Assembly (NCBI RefSeq): GCF_020329435.1
Contig: NZ_JAGKJK010000003.1
Span: forward strand, 248,001-312,000
Length of the DNA stretch: 64,000 nt
DNA from: Bradyrhizobium hereditatis
GTDB lineage: Bacteria > Pseudomonadota > Alphaproteobacteria > Rhizobiales > Xanthobacteraceae
Reading direction: 5' to 3'
In this document: positions 7,358 to 16,397 of the stretch, piece by piece
How the letters are laid out: every line of letters begins with the position of its first letter
Position numbering within the stretch: position 1 is the first letter of the stretch
Translations under genes and position numbers: made by a program
The notes under the pieces: model-generated
The model's input: only the letters and a program-made list of their open reading frames with translations
Told to the model about the DNA's origin: nothing
The model's database searches: none

Positions 7358-9631
7358 ATGACGGGCATTGGCCGACCTGGCAAATCGCACGTTGGGGCTG
7401 ATGGATCTGACAGCACGTGGGGATTGAGCAGTTCGCGCTCGGAGTCAAGTCTTGCCCCTGAGGAAGGCAGCCAACGGTTCGATTCCGTCGTGGAGGGGAT
7501 GCGCTCTGAGCCCCAAGATAGAACGGCGTCGGTCACCAGCCAGCCGCGCACTTCGGGTATCGCAGCCCCCATTTCCTCGACAGGCGATGAGATCAAGGCA
7601 ACAAAGCGACAAATGGACCGCCTGCTTGAGGAACTTGATGCTTGCCGTAAGGCGGCCATGCAAGCGCAGGACTCGTCGGAGGCGCAAGAGCTGATCGATC
7701 AACTCGTCGAGGCAAGCTCAAAAGTTCTGGAGTACCGCGCGAGCCTGCCCCCGCATGTAGCGCGTAGCATTCTGTCCGACGATCAGGCTCGCCGACTCCG
7801 GGACGAGGCGCTCGATGCGGCGGACGAATGCAACATACTGGCCGAACGGACTATCTCCGCCTTGGAGGAGCGCCGGAAGAAAGCAGCCGGCGCGCTCGAC
7901 TTGATCCTCAAATCCAATGCTTCCCCCGACCAGCTGCGCCGAGCGGTTTCCAGTGTGGCGAACCGCCATGAGGCGTGCATGGAGTGGTGGGGAAAGAAGG
8001 CATTGCGCTCGGAACGGATGCAGTCGGTCTGCGCCGCCACCACCAACTTACCAAGTACTACGGCCGAGATGCAGCAGGCCCAAGAGGACGCACTGCGGCT
8101 GCACACCGGCTGGGCACTGTATATGAAGTGCATGCATCTGCAATCGCGGGTCGCTCTCGCGCAGGTCATGATTGAGCCGCTGGCGAGCACGTTCGAACCA
8201 GCCGTGAGGAACATCCTCATGGCTGAGAACGGGGGGGCGCGTCTGCTGGGAACCTTCATCGAGGATTTTTTTCCGGCATTCCTCTCGACGAACGGCGCTG
8301 TTCTAAAAAGCGGAGGACGCGCGCTCGACGCAGAGCCCTGCGCCGTTCTGGAAGGCGTCATGGAGCGCCTTTCGGAATTTGCGTTGGCGTTGCACGACGT
8401 CGTTGGAAAGCTAAGCGCTCTCGGAACAGGCGCCGACCTCCCATTGGAACTGTTGGGCCAGATCGTGGAAGGCGCGTGGGTCACGGCGCATGAGGTGATG
8501 CGCCTCTTGTCACTGCAGCCGAAGACCCCAGCCATTATTACACCGCCGGCCGATGCTGGGGCTGCGATACCGGCTAACACTACCGGCAGGGCTGTAGTGG
8601 CCGAGGGTACAACAACGCGCAGGAAGCGCAAAGGCAAGCGCACGCCGGCTGAGGGCGCCGGGAGTTCGGCGGCCGGGAGGATGCAGCCACGGGTCGCTAC
8701 GGCCGACAAGACCGCAGCGCCAGCGGCCAAAGTTCTCGTGCTCTCGGATTTAGGTACGAAGAAGCTGGTGAGCGCGGAGGAGGCGCAAAGGGCGTCATCG
8801 TCGGCGGCGGCACACTTAGCTACCTGGCAGGCCCCGCCGTCGATTGAGGCACTGACGCCACTACTCAAGCACTTGGACGAACTTTTGCAATTCGATCTGG
8901 CTGGACAGCAAAGGGCCGTCTCGCAAGCGCGCCAGATGAAACCCGAGGACGCCGACCACGTCGTAGACACCGTGGTTGAGCGCCTGCAGATGAAGGCCGC
9001 CGAGATGCAGGCCTGTGTGGCCGCGTTGGACGAGCCTCGTCGAAGCGGCCTACTCACGGCTGCGCAAGTGCCCGAAGTGCACGACAAAATAGTCCGGCTC
9101 AACATGATGTTGTCCCAGGCGAACGGGGTGGCCAAGGCTGCGAACGAGCGAAAGGCCACGACTATCATTGATTGCATGAAGACCTACGCCTTTCCGTCGC
9201 AGAAGTACCTTGAATACTTGCGCGCGGCCGAGGAGTTGGCGCCTGCGGATCTACCGCGCCCGTTAAAGGGCGAGCCAGGGACGCTGTTTGAGTTCAAGCT
9301 GCAACCCAAGGCGCTGAGCAATGGTGCAATGCCGAGTCCGATGTGGGTGCACATCCATACGAACCGGCCGGTACTTGCGCGGCAATTGGCGACGCTAGAT
9401 GACGCCGAGTTCGCCGCTTGCCACGTCAAGTCCAATGAACAGCGCGGCTACAATCGGCAGTGGCAGAACGCCCGGGCTGCGACGGGTCACGAGAACGTCG
9501 TGGTCCACCGCGGCAAGCTTACGCCTGCGTTCTGTAAGTCCTTGTTGAGCACAGTGCTTAGCGGCCACCCACGCTATCCGCTTGCCGAGGCGGAGCACCT
9601 GTCGACGCAGGCCGCTCGACACGGGATGTAG
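7358..9631 (+). CDS. candidate type III effector, large helical protein (possibly XopP/RipH-like)
   Basis: 757 aa, ATG 7358 behind GGAGG at 7345-7349, with a tts box 44 bp upstream. The first ~70 residues are Ser/Gly/Arg-rich and disordered, typical of a secretion signal. The rest is almost entirely helical and rich in Ala, Glu, Leu and Arg. A basic, Ala/Pro-rich linker near residues 415-455 contains RRKRKGKR, which could serve as a nuclear localisation signal in a plant cell. The C-terminal ~120 residues look like a folded domain (MWVHIHTNRPVLARQL; HENVVVHRGKLTPAFCKSLL). Size, helical content and the C-terminal pattern recall XopP/HLK effectors of Xanthomonas and Ralstonia, but I cannot confirm this without alignment. 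No signal peptide or catalytic motif seen. The frame is intact. Confidence 0.7.
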   Translation: MTGIGRPGKSHVGADGSDSTWGLSSSRSESSLAPEEGSQRFDSVVEGMRSEPQDRTASVTSQPRTSGIAAPISSTGDEIKATKRQMDRLLEELDACRKAAMQAQDSSEAQELIDQLVEASSKVLEYRASLPPHVARSILSDDQARRLRDEALDAADECNILAERTISALEERRKKAAGALDLILKSNASPDQLRRAVSSVANRHEACMEWWGKKALRSERMQSVCAATTNLPSTTAEMQQAQEDALRLHTGWALYMKCMHLQSRVALAQVMIEPLASTFEPAVRNILMAENGGARLLGTFIEDFFPAFLSTNGAVLKSGGRALDAEPCAVLEGVMERLSEFALALHDVVGKLSALGTGADLPLELLGQIVEGAWVTAHEVMRLLSLQPKTPAIITPPADAGAAIPANTTGRAVVAEGTTTRRKRKGKRTPAEGAGSSAAGRMQPRVATADKTAAPAAKVLVLSDLGTKKLVSAEEAQRASSSAAAHLATWQAPPSIEALTPLLKHLDELLQFDLAGQQRAVSQARQMKPEDADHVVDTVVERLQMKAAEMQACVAALDEPRRSGLLTAAQVPEVHDKIVRLNMMLSQANGVAKAANERKATTIIDCMKTYAFPSQKYLEYLRAAEELAPADLPRPLKGEPGTLFEFKLQPKALSNGAMPSPMWVHIHTNRPVLARQLATLDDAEFAACHVKSNEQRGYNRQWQNARAATGHENVVVHRGKLTPAFCKSLLSTVLSGHPRYPLAEAEHLSTQAARHGM

Positions 9632-9832
9632 TTACGGGCCTCTCGCGCTAGAGTGCCTATTGACGTCCGAAATCCGAAGCCAGCGGGCCGTGATCAGGTC
9701 ATGGGCCTTTAGCACCCGGTAGACTGAAAGCGTCCGCTTCGGTTTATAGCGCTCGTACCATGTGGCAATCAGCGCACTCGTATCGATGCAATAAATGTTC
9801 TTTGGCCATTCCGGTTTATCCTGCCATGCCAA
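9632..9832 (-). pseudogene. truncated PIN-like (DUF4411-type) protein
   Basis: 66 codons on the minus strand, beginning MAWQDKPEWPKNIYCIDTSALIATWYERY. The block YCIDTSALI followed by an aromatic-rich W/Y segment matches the N-terminus of DUF4411 PIN-like proteins, putative toxin-type ribonucleases that are normally ~160 aa. Only the first acidic residue region is kept; after about residue 35 the sequence no longer resembles the family and stops. It ends immediately next to the stop of the effector candidate on the opposite strand. Most likely a broken toxin gene. Confidence 0.5.
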
Positions 9833-10148
9833 AGGCCGCCTTTCCCATTACAGCAACGGTCGTAACATTCATACTGAACAGACCCGCGCCATCGCGCAGT
9901 GTGAAGTATCGATCGTGATAGCCTTGAAAATAAGCTGGGTAAACATGGGACCGAGCTGACTCAGCGCCAGGTAATGATGCTTGGGCCGCCTTCCAACGGT
10001 TTTTCTGTGCGTCAAGCTGGGCGTAGATCTTCTGGAAATCAGCGCGCTTGCTGTCACAGAATCCTGGGTCGTGGGACCGAGCGTCAGCAGCGGCCGCAGC
10101 ACGGCTTCCTGGCTGCTCCCAAAGCGCTGGACCAACGCTTCGAGTTAG
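9833..10148. other. gap without a recognisable gene
   Basis: Short overlapping frames occur on both strands (for example 9869-10135 minus), but none shows a ribosome site, a family motif or consistent codon use. I see nothing that supports a gene here. Confidence 0.4.
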
Positions 10149-10733
10149 CTAAGCCGTTCTCAACATTGGCGTGAGCGGCGGCGAAGAGCCATGTTGTATC
10201 TCACCAATGACCTTGAAGCCGTGGCGTTGATAAAAGGGAATGTGCTCGGGATTTGAACTTTCGAGGTACGCGGTAATGCCCTCCTCATCACATCGTTGAA
10301 GAGCGTATTTCATCAGCAATGTGCCAAGCCCTTGTCCGGCCCAGTTGGGATCGGTGGCAATGAGAGGCAGATACCAATGTGGCTCGGGCGGATGATGCTC
10401 GGCCATTCCCTGCCGCAGGTGTGCCATATCCTCGGTAATCCCCGGGCTCAGGGATTGCGCCATGATTTCGTCCAGCGCAGCCTCATCTTGTTGCACGCCG
10501 GGAGGGAGCCACAGCGCCGCGGCGCGAATCCCTCCCGTGACGTACGCTGTGCCATGCTCGAATGCTCGTCCGCCACAGGCGTTGATGAACTGAGGCATGC
10601 TCTGAATATATCGCCTTGCGTCAGGCCAACTCCACCGCATCAACGGATCGGCGGCAAAGCCGAGCACAATTGTCCAGACGGTGCTTGCGCGATTGTTTGA
10701 GTTCGCACATTTGATGTTCGACTCCGCTCGCAT
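10149..10733 (-). CDS. GNAT-family N-acetyltransferase
   Basis: 194 aa. The acetyl-CoA binding motif A is clear (YLPLIATDPNWAGQGLGTLLMKYAL), followed by motif B (YLESSNPEHIPFYQRHGFKVIGEI). The N-terminal half (FAADPLMRWSWPDARRYI...GGRAFEHGTAYV...AALWLPPGV) matches GNAT proteins that acetylate small amines, though the substrate is unknown. The length is near the family norm, so it is probably complete. ATG 10733 is used, but the first ~20 residues are poorly supported and a slightly later start is possible. It stands alone among non-coding DNA. Confidence 0.85.
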   Translation of the reverse strand: MRAESNIKCANSNNRASTVWTIVLGFAADPLMRWSWPDARRYIQSMPQFINACGGRAFEHGTAYVTGGIRAAALWLPPGVQQDEAALDEIMAQSLSPGITEDMAHLRQGMAEHHPPEPHWYLPLIATDPNWAGQGLGTLLMKYALQRCDEEGITAYLESSNPEHIPFYQRHGFKVIGEIQHGSSPPLTPMLRTA

Positions 10734-11886
10734 ATGTGATTCCAGGTCTCAATCTAGGCGTCAGAGTTACAAGTGTGCAGGACAAATGGCTCTGAACGAA
10801 AGCAAAGGATACACGACACAGGCTTTCGTCGGATGCATCGGCGTCCAGGTTAGCAAATGTCGCACGTTGAGATCGCAGATGACCAACGATCTTTCACACG
10901 ATCTTATAACCTATCACCCCGTCTCCCATTGAGCTGTTCTGGTAGGGTCCGACATTCAAAACACGTGCCAACAGCGAAAGCCGCATATCTATTGCTCTCG
11001 GTCGGAAGGTGCCGTTGTTCGAAGCGGACGGCGCGCCTTATCTTCTCGCGCCAAGCAACCTCGGCAAGCTCTCTCGCGATGCCGACCCCATGATCTCCGT
11101 CGTAATTCGGTTCATTCACCCAATGGATGAAGTCGACGCATAACTTGCCGGATTTCCTTTTCGTCTCTGAACTTTCGGACTGCGTCGAGAAAGAAACACA
11201 ACCTAAGGAATCGATAAAGTTGTGTCATTCTAGGTGCGGCCAATGCTTGCTTGGCCCGGATATTGTCTCCAGTCGGCCGCTGGCGTGGGTGTGATAGATC
11301 TACTGAAGTTGAGATGTGCGTCGACAGTGCCGAAAGGAAACTCGTCTCGATAGTTGTCGTTAAATGGACGGGTGTCCTTGAAGCATCAACACTGATACAC
11401 TTTCCTCCATCATGCTCCTGACTGGCCTTGACGCACATTTCGTAGAGCTCGGGTATCAACGCTCGATCGCCTCCAGCTACGGGTCAAGCGCAGCTGTGAA
11501 GCCCAGGATGCATCGGGGGTCTTCTACGAGATCCCCCCTGCCCGAATTCTAACGGGTCATGGAATGCGAGTTCCGCGATGAGAGCCCAGACGCTTACCCC
11601 GCGAATGCGCGTGTCAAACCAGTTGGTGCAAAGAAGAGTGAGAGCTCGTAATTCAACGACTTGCGAGAGCGTTATTCGTCGCTTCACATTTGCAACAAAT
11701 GCGCGCAAGAACTACGAGATGCACACTTAGCCCAGCTATAGAGCGTCACTCACCAAGGTGGAGGCCCCCGTTAGAATTGCGTCGGATGCGCCACACTTTG
11801 ATTGGTCCCGAAACAACGGGCACTCGCCTACCAAACCGATGCGATTTGAAAAATCTGACGCCGTGCAGACGAGGCGTAATTTTCGA
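10734..11886. other. 1.15 kb gene-poor stretch
   Basis: Only short, mutually overlapping frames are present (for example 11112-11459 minus and 11484-11708 minus), without motifs or clear ribosome sites. No transposase signature was recognised. Treated as decayed island DNA. Confidence 0.4.
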
Positions 11887-13071
11887 TCAGCGTGGTCCTG
11901 CTGCACCTCGGGCATTCAACGGATTCGTCACGTCTGCGATCGGGAAGCCGGGCAGATGCCCGGCTTCCAGGAAAAGTATCAACTCGGCCTCATAGGGCGT
12001 AGGATCGATGTCCCGCGCCTTTAGCCACTCCGGCTTGTAATAGGTCTGCCGATAGCGCTCGCCGGAGTCGCAGATCAGCGTCACCAGCGATCCCGCTCGG
12101 CCGGCGCTGCACATCTCCGAAGCCAGCCGGCACAGTGCCAAGAAGTTGGTGCCGGTAGAGCCGCCGACCGGCCGGCGCAGGCGACGCGACAGCACGTTCA
12201 TAGCCGCGATCGTCGCAACATCCGGGATCTTCATCATGCGGTCGACCACGTTCGGAACGAAGGATGGCTCACAGCGCGGCCGGCCGACGCCTTCGATCAG
12301 CGAGGGACGCTCGCAAGTTCGCGAGCGGTCCTGATAGCGGAAGCAGTCGAAGAAGGCGGAATGCTCGACATCGGCAATGCAGAGCTGCGTTGGAAGCTGA
12401 CGATACCGCAAATAACGCCCGATGGTCGCCGAGGTGCCGCCAGTGCCGGCGCCCATCACGATCCAGTCCGGCACAGGGCGCGGCTCGCCCTTCAACTGGG
12501 TGAAGATCGACTCGACGATGTTGTTGTTGCCGCGCCAATCCGTCGCCCGCTCCGCGAAAGTGAACTGGTCCATGTAATGTCCGTTGAGACGGGTGGCGAG
12601 CGCCGCTGCCTCGGAATAGAGCGCGCGGCCGTCGTCGATCAGATGGCACTTGCCGCCATAATGCTCGATCGCAGCGATCTTCTCGGCCGACGTCGTCCGC
12701 GGCATAACGGCATAGAAAGGTACGCCGATCATCTGCGCGAAGTAGGCCTCTGACACCGCCGTGGACCCCGACGAGGCCTCGACAACTGGCGTGCCCTCGT
12801 GAATCTGTCCGTTGCAGAGCGCGTAGAGGAACAGCGAGCGAGCCAATCGGTGCTTCAGGCTGCCGGTCGGATGAGTCGACTCGTCCTTCAAATAGATGTC
12901 AATGCCGGCGAGAGCCGGCACGATCAGCCGAATTAGGTGCGTATCGGCAGTGCGGCACTGGTCGGCCTCGATCGCAGCCACGGCCTCGTCCACCCAGCCA
13001 CGCCGATAGCTCGCCAAGCTCGCGTTATTGTGACGGAAAGACGTGCGCCCGATCGACATAGCGTCTAGCAT
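11887..13071 (-). CDS. PLP-dependent cysteine-synthase-like enzyme (Y4xP-like)
   Basis: 394 aa from the ATG at 13071 (MLDAMSIGRT). The frame extends further upstream, but that part does not resemble the family and the ribosome site is weak, so the start is uncertain. It is a fold-type II PLP enzyme. The Schiff-base Lys lies in HPTGSLKHRLA (K73 from this start); ASSGSTAVSEAYFAQMIG and the phosphate loop GAGTGGTSATIG are intact, as is the C-terminal GGSTGTNFLALC. Such enzymes make cysteine or related beta-substituted amino acids from (O-acyl)serine. A similar gene, y4xP, occurs on the NGR234 symbiotic plasmid, so a symbiotic role is plausible but unproven. The substrate cannot be read from sequence. 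Confidence 0.85.
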   Translation of the reverse strand: MLDAMSIGRTSFRHNNASLASYRRGWVDEAVAAIEADQCRTADTHLIRLIVPALAGIDIYLKDESTHPTGSLKHRLARSLFLYALCNGQIHEGTPVVEASSGSTAVSEAYFAQMIGVPFYAVMPRTTSAEKIAAIEHYGGKCHLIDDGRALYSEAAALATRLNGHYMDQFTFAERATDWRGNNNIVESIFTQLKGEPRPVPDWIVMGAGTGGTSATIGRYLRYRQLPTQLCIADVEHSAFFDCFRYQDRSRTCERPSLIEGVGRPRCEPSFVPNVVDRMMKIPDVATIAAMNVLSRRLRRPVGGSTGTNFLALCRLASEMCSAGRAGSLVTLICDSGERYRQTYYKPEWLKARDIDPTPYEAELILFLEAGHLPGFPIADVTNPLNARGAAGPR

Positions 13072-13734
13072 GAAATAATTCGCTTTGCACATCAAGTCGT
13101 ATTGCCGCGGTCGCTCTGATGCCCGAGGCCGAGCTTCCGAGCGGCATGGAAGGCTCCAGACTGCCACGAAGCGCTGCATCGACAGTTCGCATAGATTTCC
13201 GGGTCCATCGAGGCACGATACGTGACGACATCGCATTTTCGGTCGTTTGTCTGATCCTCTCACTTCTAGTCATGCGGCACCCGGCTCGTGTCGCCTGTCG
13301 AACGTCAGAACTCTGACGAATTGACTTATCACCTCGCCTCCTTCTACTTAGTTATGCCACACCTAATTCTATCCGGGCACCAGCCGAAACGCTGCACGAC
13401 TCGGATTCCTCTCGAGCATTCCGAACCTAGCTCTAGTGATGTTTGATGGGCGCCTGCGTTTCAGGCTACCCAATATCGGATGGTGTCGAGCAGTTAACTG
13501 ACGCGATCATCGGAGGAGCCGCCGCTGGCCTTCATCAAGCAGTGGCATCGGCTCGATCCCGTTCGCCGCGAACAGTGTTCGATGCGCGTCCAGCTCTGCG
13601 TCTGACGTGAGCTTTCGAGGTATTCGATGTCCGGCGAGGAACTTCGCGGGACCAACGTCGTGGGGGCTGCTCAGGATGTGCTGCTACGTCACGGCTCATC
13701 ATGCGCTTAACGCGAACGCGTTCTTCGCGGACCA
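13072..13734. other. gene-poor stretch between the cysteine-synthase-like gene and the nod box
   Basis: No supported gene. The first ~190 bases are the 5' extension of the cysteine-synthase-like frame. The rest has only short frames. Confidence 0.4.
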
Positions 13735-13788
13735 TTATCGGAATGGATACGTTCTATCAAAACAATAGATTTTACCAATTTTGCCGCA
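13735..13788 (+). promoter_or_regulatory. nod box (NodD binding site)
   Basis: The core ATCAAAACAATAGATTTTAC, followed by CAATTTTGCCGCAATCC, is a near-consensus nod box. It contains the NodD half-site ATC-N9-GAT at 13756-13770, with further ATC and GAT triplets upstream at 13737 and 13746. It points toward nodS, whose start is about 315 bp downstream. It is expected to bind NodD and respond to plant flavonoids. Confidence 0.9.
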
Positions 13789-14102
13789 ATCCCCATAGTC
13801 AGACGCCGGCTAACTCAAGCATCAATCAGGAAAATGCGCGTGAAACGACTTGTTGGTTTCAACACAGTTGCTGGACGATACGCAAGCGCGAAGGGATGAT
13901 GGCCAGCTGCGTCCTGGTATGCGCCGTACTGGATTGGGACTGAAGAGGTGTGCTCATGAGGTCTACGAAAAGCTGGACTGGAGGCTTTTCATGGTCGGTA
14001 GACCCACGGTGGCGGAGCTTTCGCGCAGTTCTTCGAGGCTGGTCTCGTTTGACAGCATCGGCACGGGCACCCGATCGTGCATTATCAGTAGGTAGGCTAA
14101 TC
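13789..14102. other. nod box to nodS leader region
   Basis: About 315 bp separate the nod box from nodS. I find no nodA, nodB or nodC remnant. The nodS frame stays open upstream to 13950 and a second frame is open over 13850-14095, but neither resembles a known Nod protein. Probably untranslated leader or rearranged DNA. Confidence 0.4.
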
Positions 14103-14699
14103 ATGAGTTCGGACAGCAAGCATCAATCGCTAGAGCAGGAACTAGCCGGCGACGATCCGTGGAGGCTCGACGGCAATCCATTCGAACGCGAGCGTCACTC
14201 GCAAATTCTTCGGCTATCGCTCTCGCAAGGCGCGATTTCACACGCCCTCGAGGTCGGGTGCGCGGCCGGCGCATTTACGGAAATACTAGCACCTCATTGC
14301 AAACGGCTCACAGTCATCGACGTTATGCCGCAAGCCATTGCTCGAGCTCGCCTGCGGACGAAACGGTGGTCGCACATAACCTGGATGGCTTCGGACGTTC
14401 AGCAGTTTTCGACCGCCGAGCGGTTTGATTTGATCGTACTGGCCGAAGTCCTCTACTACCTTGATGGCGTGGCTGACATGCGTGCGACTGTCCGCAAGTT
14501 GGTGCAGATGCTGGCGCCAGATGGACAGCTGGTTTTTGGGTCAGCCCGAGATACCAATTGCCGGCGTTGGGGCCATGCCGCTGGGGCTGAGACCTGCATT
14601 CTCATGTTGAAGGAATCGTTGGTCGAAGTCGAGCGAGTGAGTTGCCAAGGTCAGTCGGCTAACGAAGACTGCTTGATCTCCTGCTTTCGGCCGAATTAA
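14103..14699 (+). CDS. nodS: NodS, SAM-dependent N-methyltransferase of Nod-factor synthesis
   Basis: 198 aa, ATG 14103 (MSSDSKHQSL). NodS methylates the amino group on the non-reducing glucosamine of the chitooligosaccharide before acylation. The SAM-binding motif ALEVGCAAGAFTEIL (residues ~48-62), motif II (LTVIDVMP) and the post-motif LIVLAEVLYYLDG are intact. The N-terminal block DPWRLDGNPFERERHSQILRLSLSQG is typical of NodS. Length is close to the usual ~200-210 aa. In other rhizobia nodS lies in nodABCSUIJ; here it stands alone with its own nod box and is followed by insertion-element debris, so it is a solitary copy. It looks intact. Confidence 0.93.
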   Translation: MSSDSKHQSLEQELAGDDPWRLDGNPFERERHSQILRLSLSQGAISHALEVGCAAGAFTEILAPHCKRLTVIDVMPQAIARARLRTKRWSHITWMASDVQQFSTAERFDLIVLAEVLYYLDGVADMRATVRKLVQMLAPDGQLVFGSARDTNCRRWGHAAGAETCILMLKESLVEVERVSCQGQSANEDCLISCFRPN

Positions 14700-14710
14700 T
14701 GCCGGCTCAA

Positions 14711-15015
14711 GAGGGTATCAGAAGAACGTGTAAGCAGGTTTCTGTGAGTTTACCTTACCGAGAAGACTCACATGACGACCGACACGACGTTTACACCCTG
14801 AACTACTGGACTACTGCTTGCTAACTATGAAAAGCCTAAAGACCTCACAGGTACGGACGGGCTTTTAAGGCAGCTGAAGAAAGACGCTGATTGAGGCGCT
14901 TGGTGCGGAGCTGAGCGATCACCTTGGCTATGAGAAGGGGGACCCGGACCGGCAGCGGCAACGGGAAATCGGCCAAGAGCAAGAAGACGATGTCGTCATG
15001 CTTAGCGCTCCACGT
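14711..15015 (+). pseudogene. IS256-family transposase remnant (copy 2)
   Basis: It begins with GAGGGTATCAGAAG, similar to 6146. An ATG at 14772 opens MTTDTTFTP, then frameshifted pieces read ANYEKPKDLTGTDGLLRQLKK, LIEALGAELSDHLGYEKGDP and GNGKSAKSKKTMSS. These are the N-terminal signature of IS256-family transposases. The remainder of the gene is absent. At least three frameshifts make it inactive. It lies directly downstream of nodS. Confidence 0.8.
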
Positions 15016-15289
15016 TCCACACTTCTTCCGGCTTATAAGTCGCCCGGGCATCAGTGATACAGGTCCTTCCGGACCGACTGAGAAGTGAGGCGCCGTGCAA
15101 GCAGCAGTACTTCAACTACCTCTTCTTATAGGCTTACTCCGGTTGGTCTTAAGGCCCTTGAGCCGATTCATTCGCGAGGAACGACGCCAAAATTCCAGTT
15201 TTCCACCCAATGGTGGCGGCGACGTCCAGGTTGAAGGCGTCTTCTCATAATTCATCGCCAAGAACTTCAGCGCGGGCATTGCCCAGATC

Positions 15290-16025
15290 AACTCACTGGG
15301 CGTGGCGGTCGCCGCTGCCGCGCAGCTGTGCCGAGGGACCTCGCCATCGCCTGCTTGCCCACGCGCAATACCGCGATACATGCCCGTGCCACGCTGCTCG
15401 ATCTCCGCATACGGGATTTCTCTGCCGGTTAGCTGCGCACGCGCCTCGGGTTTGTGAAAGTAGATATATCGCATCTGTTGGCCGTCGAGCGGCACGCCCC
15501 GGCCTGACCATGAGCCCGCCAGTGTTGGTGAAATGAGCCGCGCGCTTCTTGCCTGTCACTTGCGTCATTTTGTGCGTGATCGATCCGTTGGGCAATAGCA
15601 GCAAGCTCTTGTTCAACTTAATCCCGGTCAGCACGAAGGCAGCCGCGCGACAGATCGTCCGGTCGCCGCACTGGCACCCATCGGCGAACGAGATCACCCA
15701 CTCGATATGCGGATAATGCCTTTTGATCATCCGCAGTGCGATCGAGAGCGCGCGGCTTCCTGCTATTGCGCGGAAATGCTTCCAAGAACACCAGCCGGTT
15801 CAACTCGAGAATCCATTCCATGGCGTATCGCGCACCAGCCCTTGGATGTGGCTTTTATCCATCGACGGGCCAAATGCCATCACGCCTTCCAGCCGGCCCG
15901 CGGATAAAGACGCCGAGCGCGAGGAATGAACTGTTGACCGTCTTACTGTAATGCAACCGCATGATCAGCGACGCGTCGGCATCCTTCTTCGCGATCGCGA
16001 CGCGGATTTCTTTATCGTGTCCCAT
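15290..16025 (-). pseudogene. decayed phage Mom-like DNA-modification gene
   Basis: On the minus strand from ATG 16025 a broken reading frame is recoverable in order: [99 protein letters not shown] and [17 protein letters not shown]...GTGMYRG. This is the layout of the Mom family, phage Mu-type proteins with a GNAT-like fold that modify adenine in DNA to evade restriction. Frameshifts near 15870, 15755 and 15500 prevent a full product. It is probably a relic of a prophage or transposable phage. Identification is by pattern memory of the family. Confidence 0.65.
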
Positions 16026-16397
16026 GGTCAGTTACTGAGTTCGTCGCGCATGGTTCGAGACTCCGGTTCGGGAGTCACGGCAGTGCGATCAACCCACAAC
16101 GGCCCGTCGCGGTGGCGCAAATGCTCCGAATTTACTTCCGCTTTGTGGCATAACGGATATTGCCGGCCTTTGTGCTGGCTCGACCCGGTCGAGAATGACC
16201 CGAAGCAATCTGCTGGCGGCGCGTTTCTCGCGCAAACACGGGGGCCGATGCCATTGAGCGTTCATCTGTCCAGTGCGGGCATTAAGCCCACCTACCCGCT
16301 CGCCACGCGGGACGTTTTCTCGTAATCCATACACCTTACAAGCACATTTCAAGCGCACTTGACGCAGACGTTGTAAACCGCACAGGCTAGGAAAAAT
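16026..16397. other. gap upstream of the carbonic anhydrase
   Basis: No gene supported. Short frames on both strands lack motifs. The sequence just before 16398 (TAGGAAAAAT) offers only a weak ribosome site. Confidence 0.35.

Noticed and set aside
7783..9177. 464-codon minus-strand frame
   Set aside because: Antisense of the 757-aa effector candidate; Ser/Arg/Cys-rich composition and no ribosome site. The plus gene has a tts box and a good ribosome site.
6183..14824. Conserved short peptide ending LNYWTTAC in both repeat copies, considered as a small conserved gene or signalling peptide
   Set aside because: The second copy continues into IS256 transposase sequence; the conservation reflects a shared, frameshifted transposase start, not a peptide gene.
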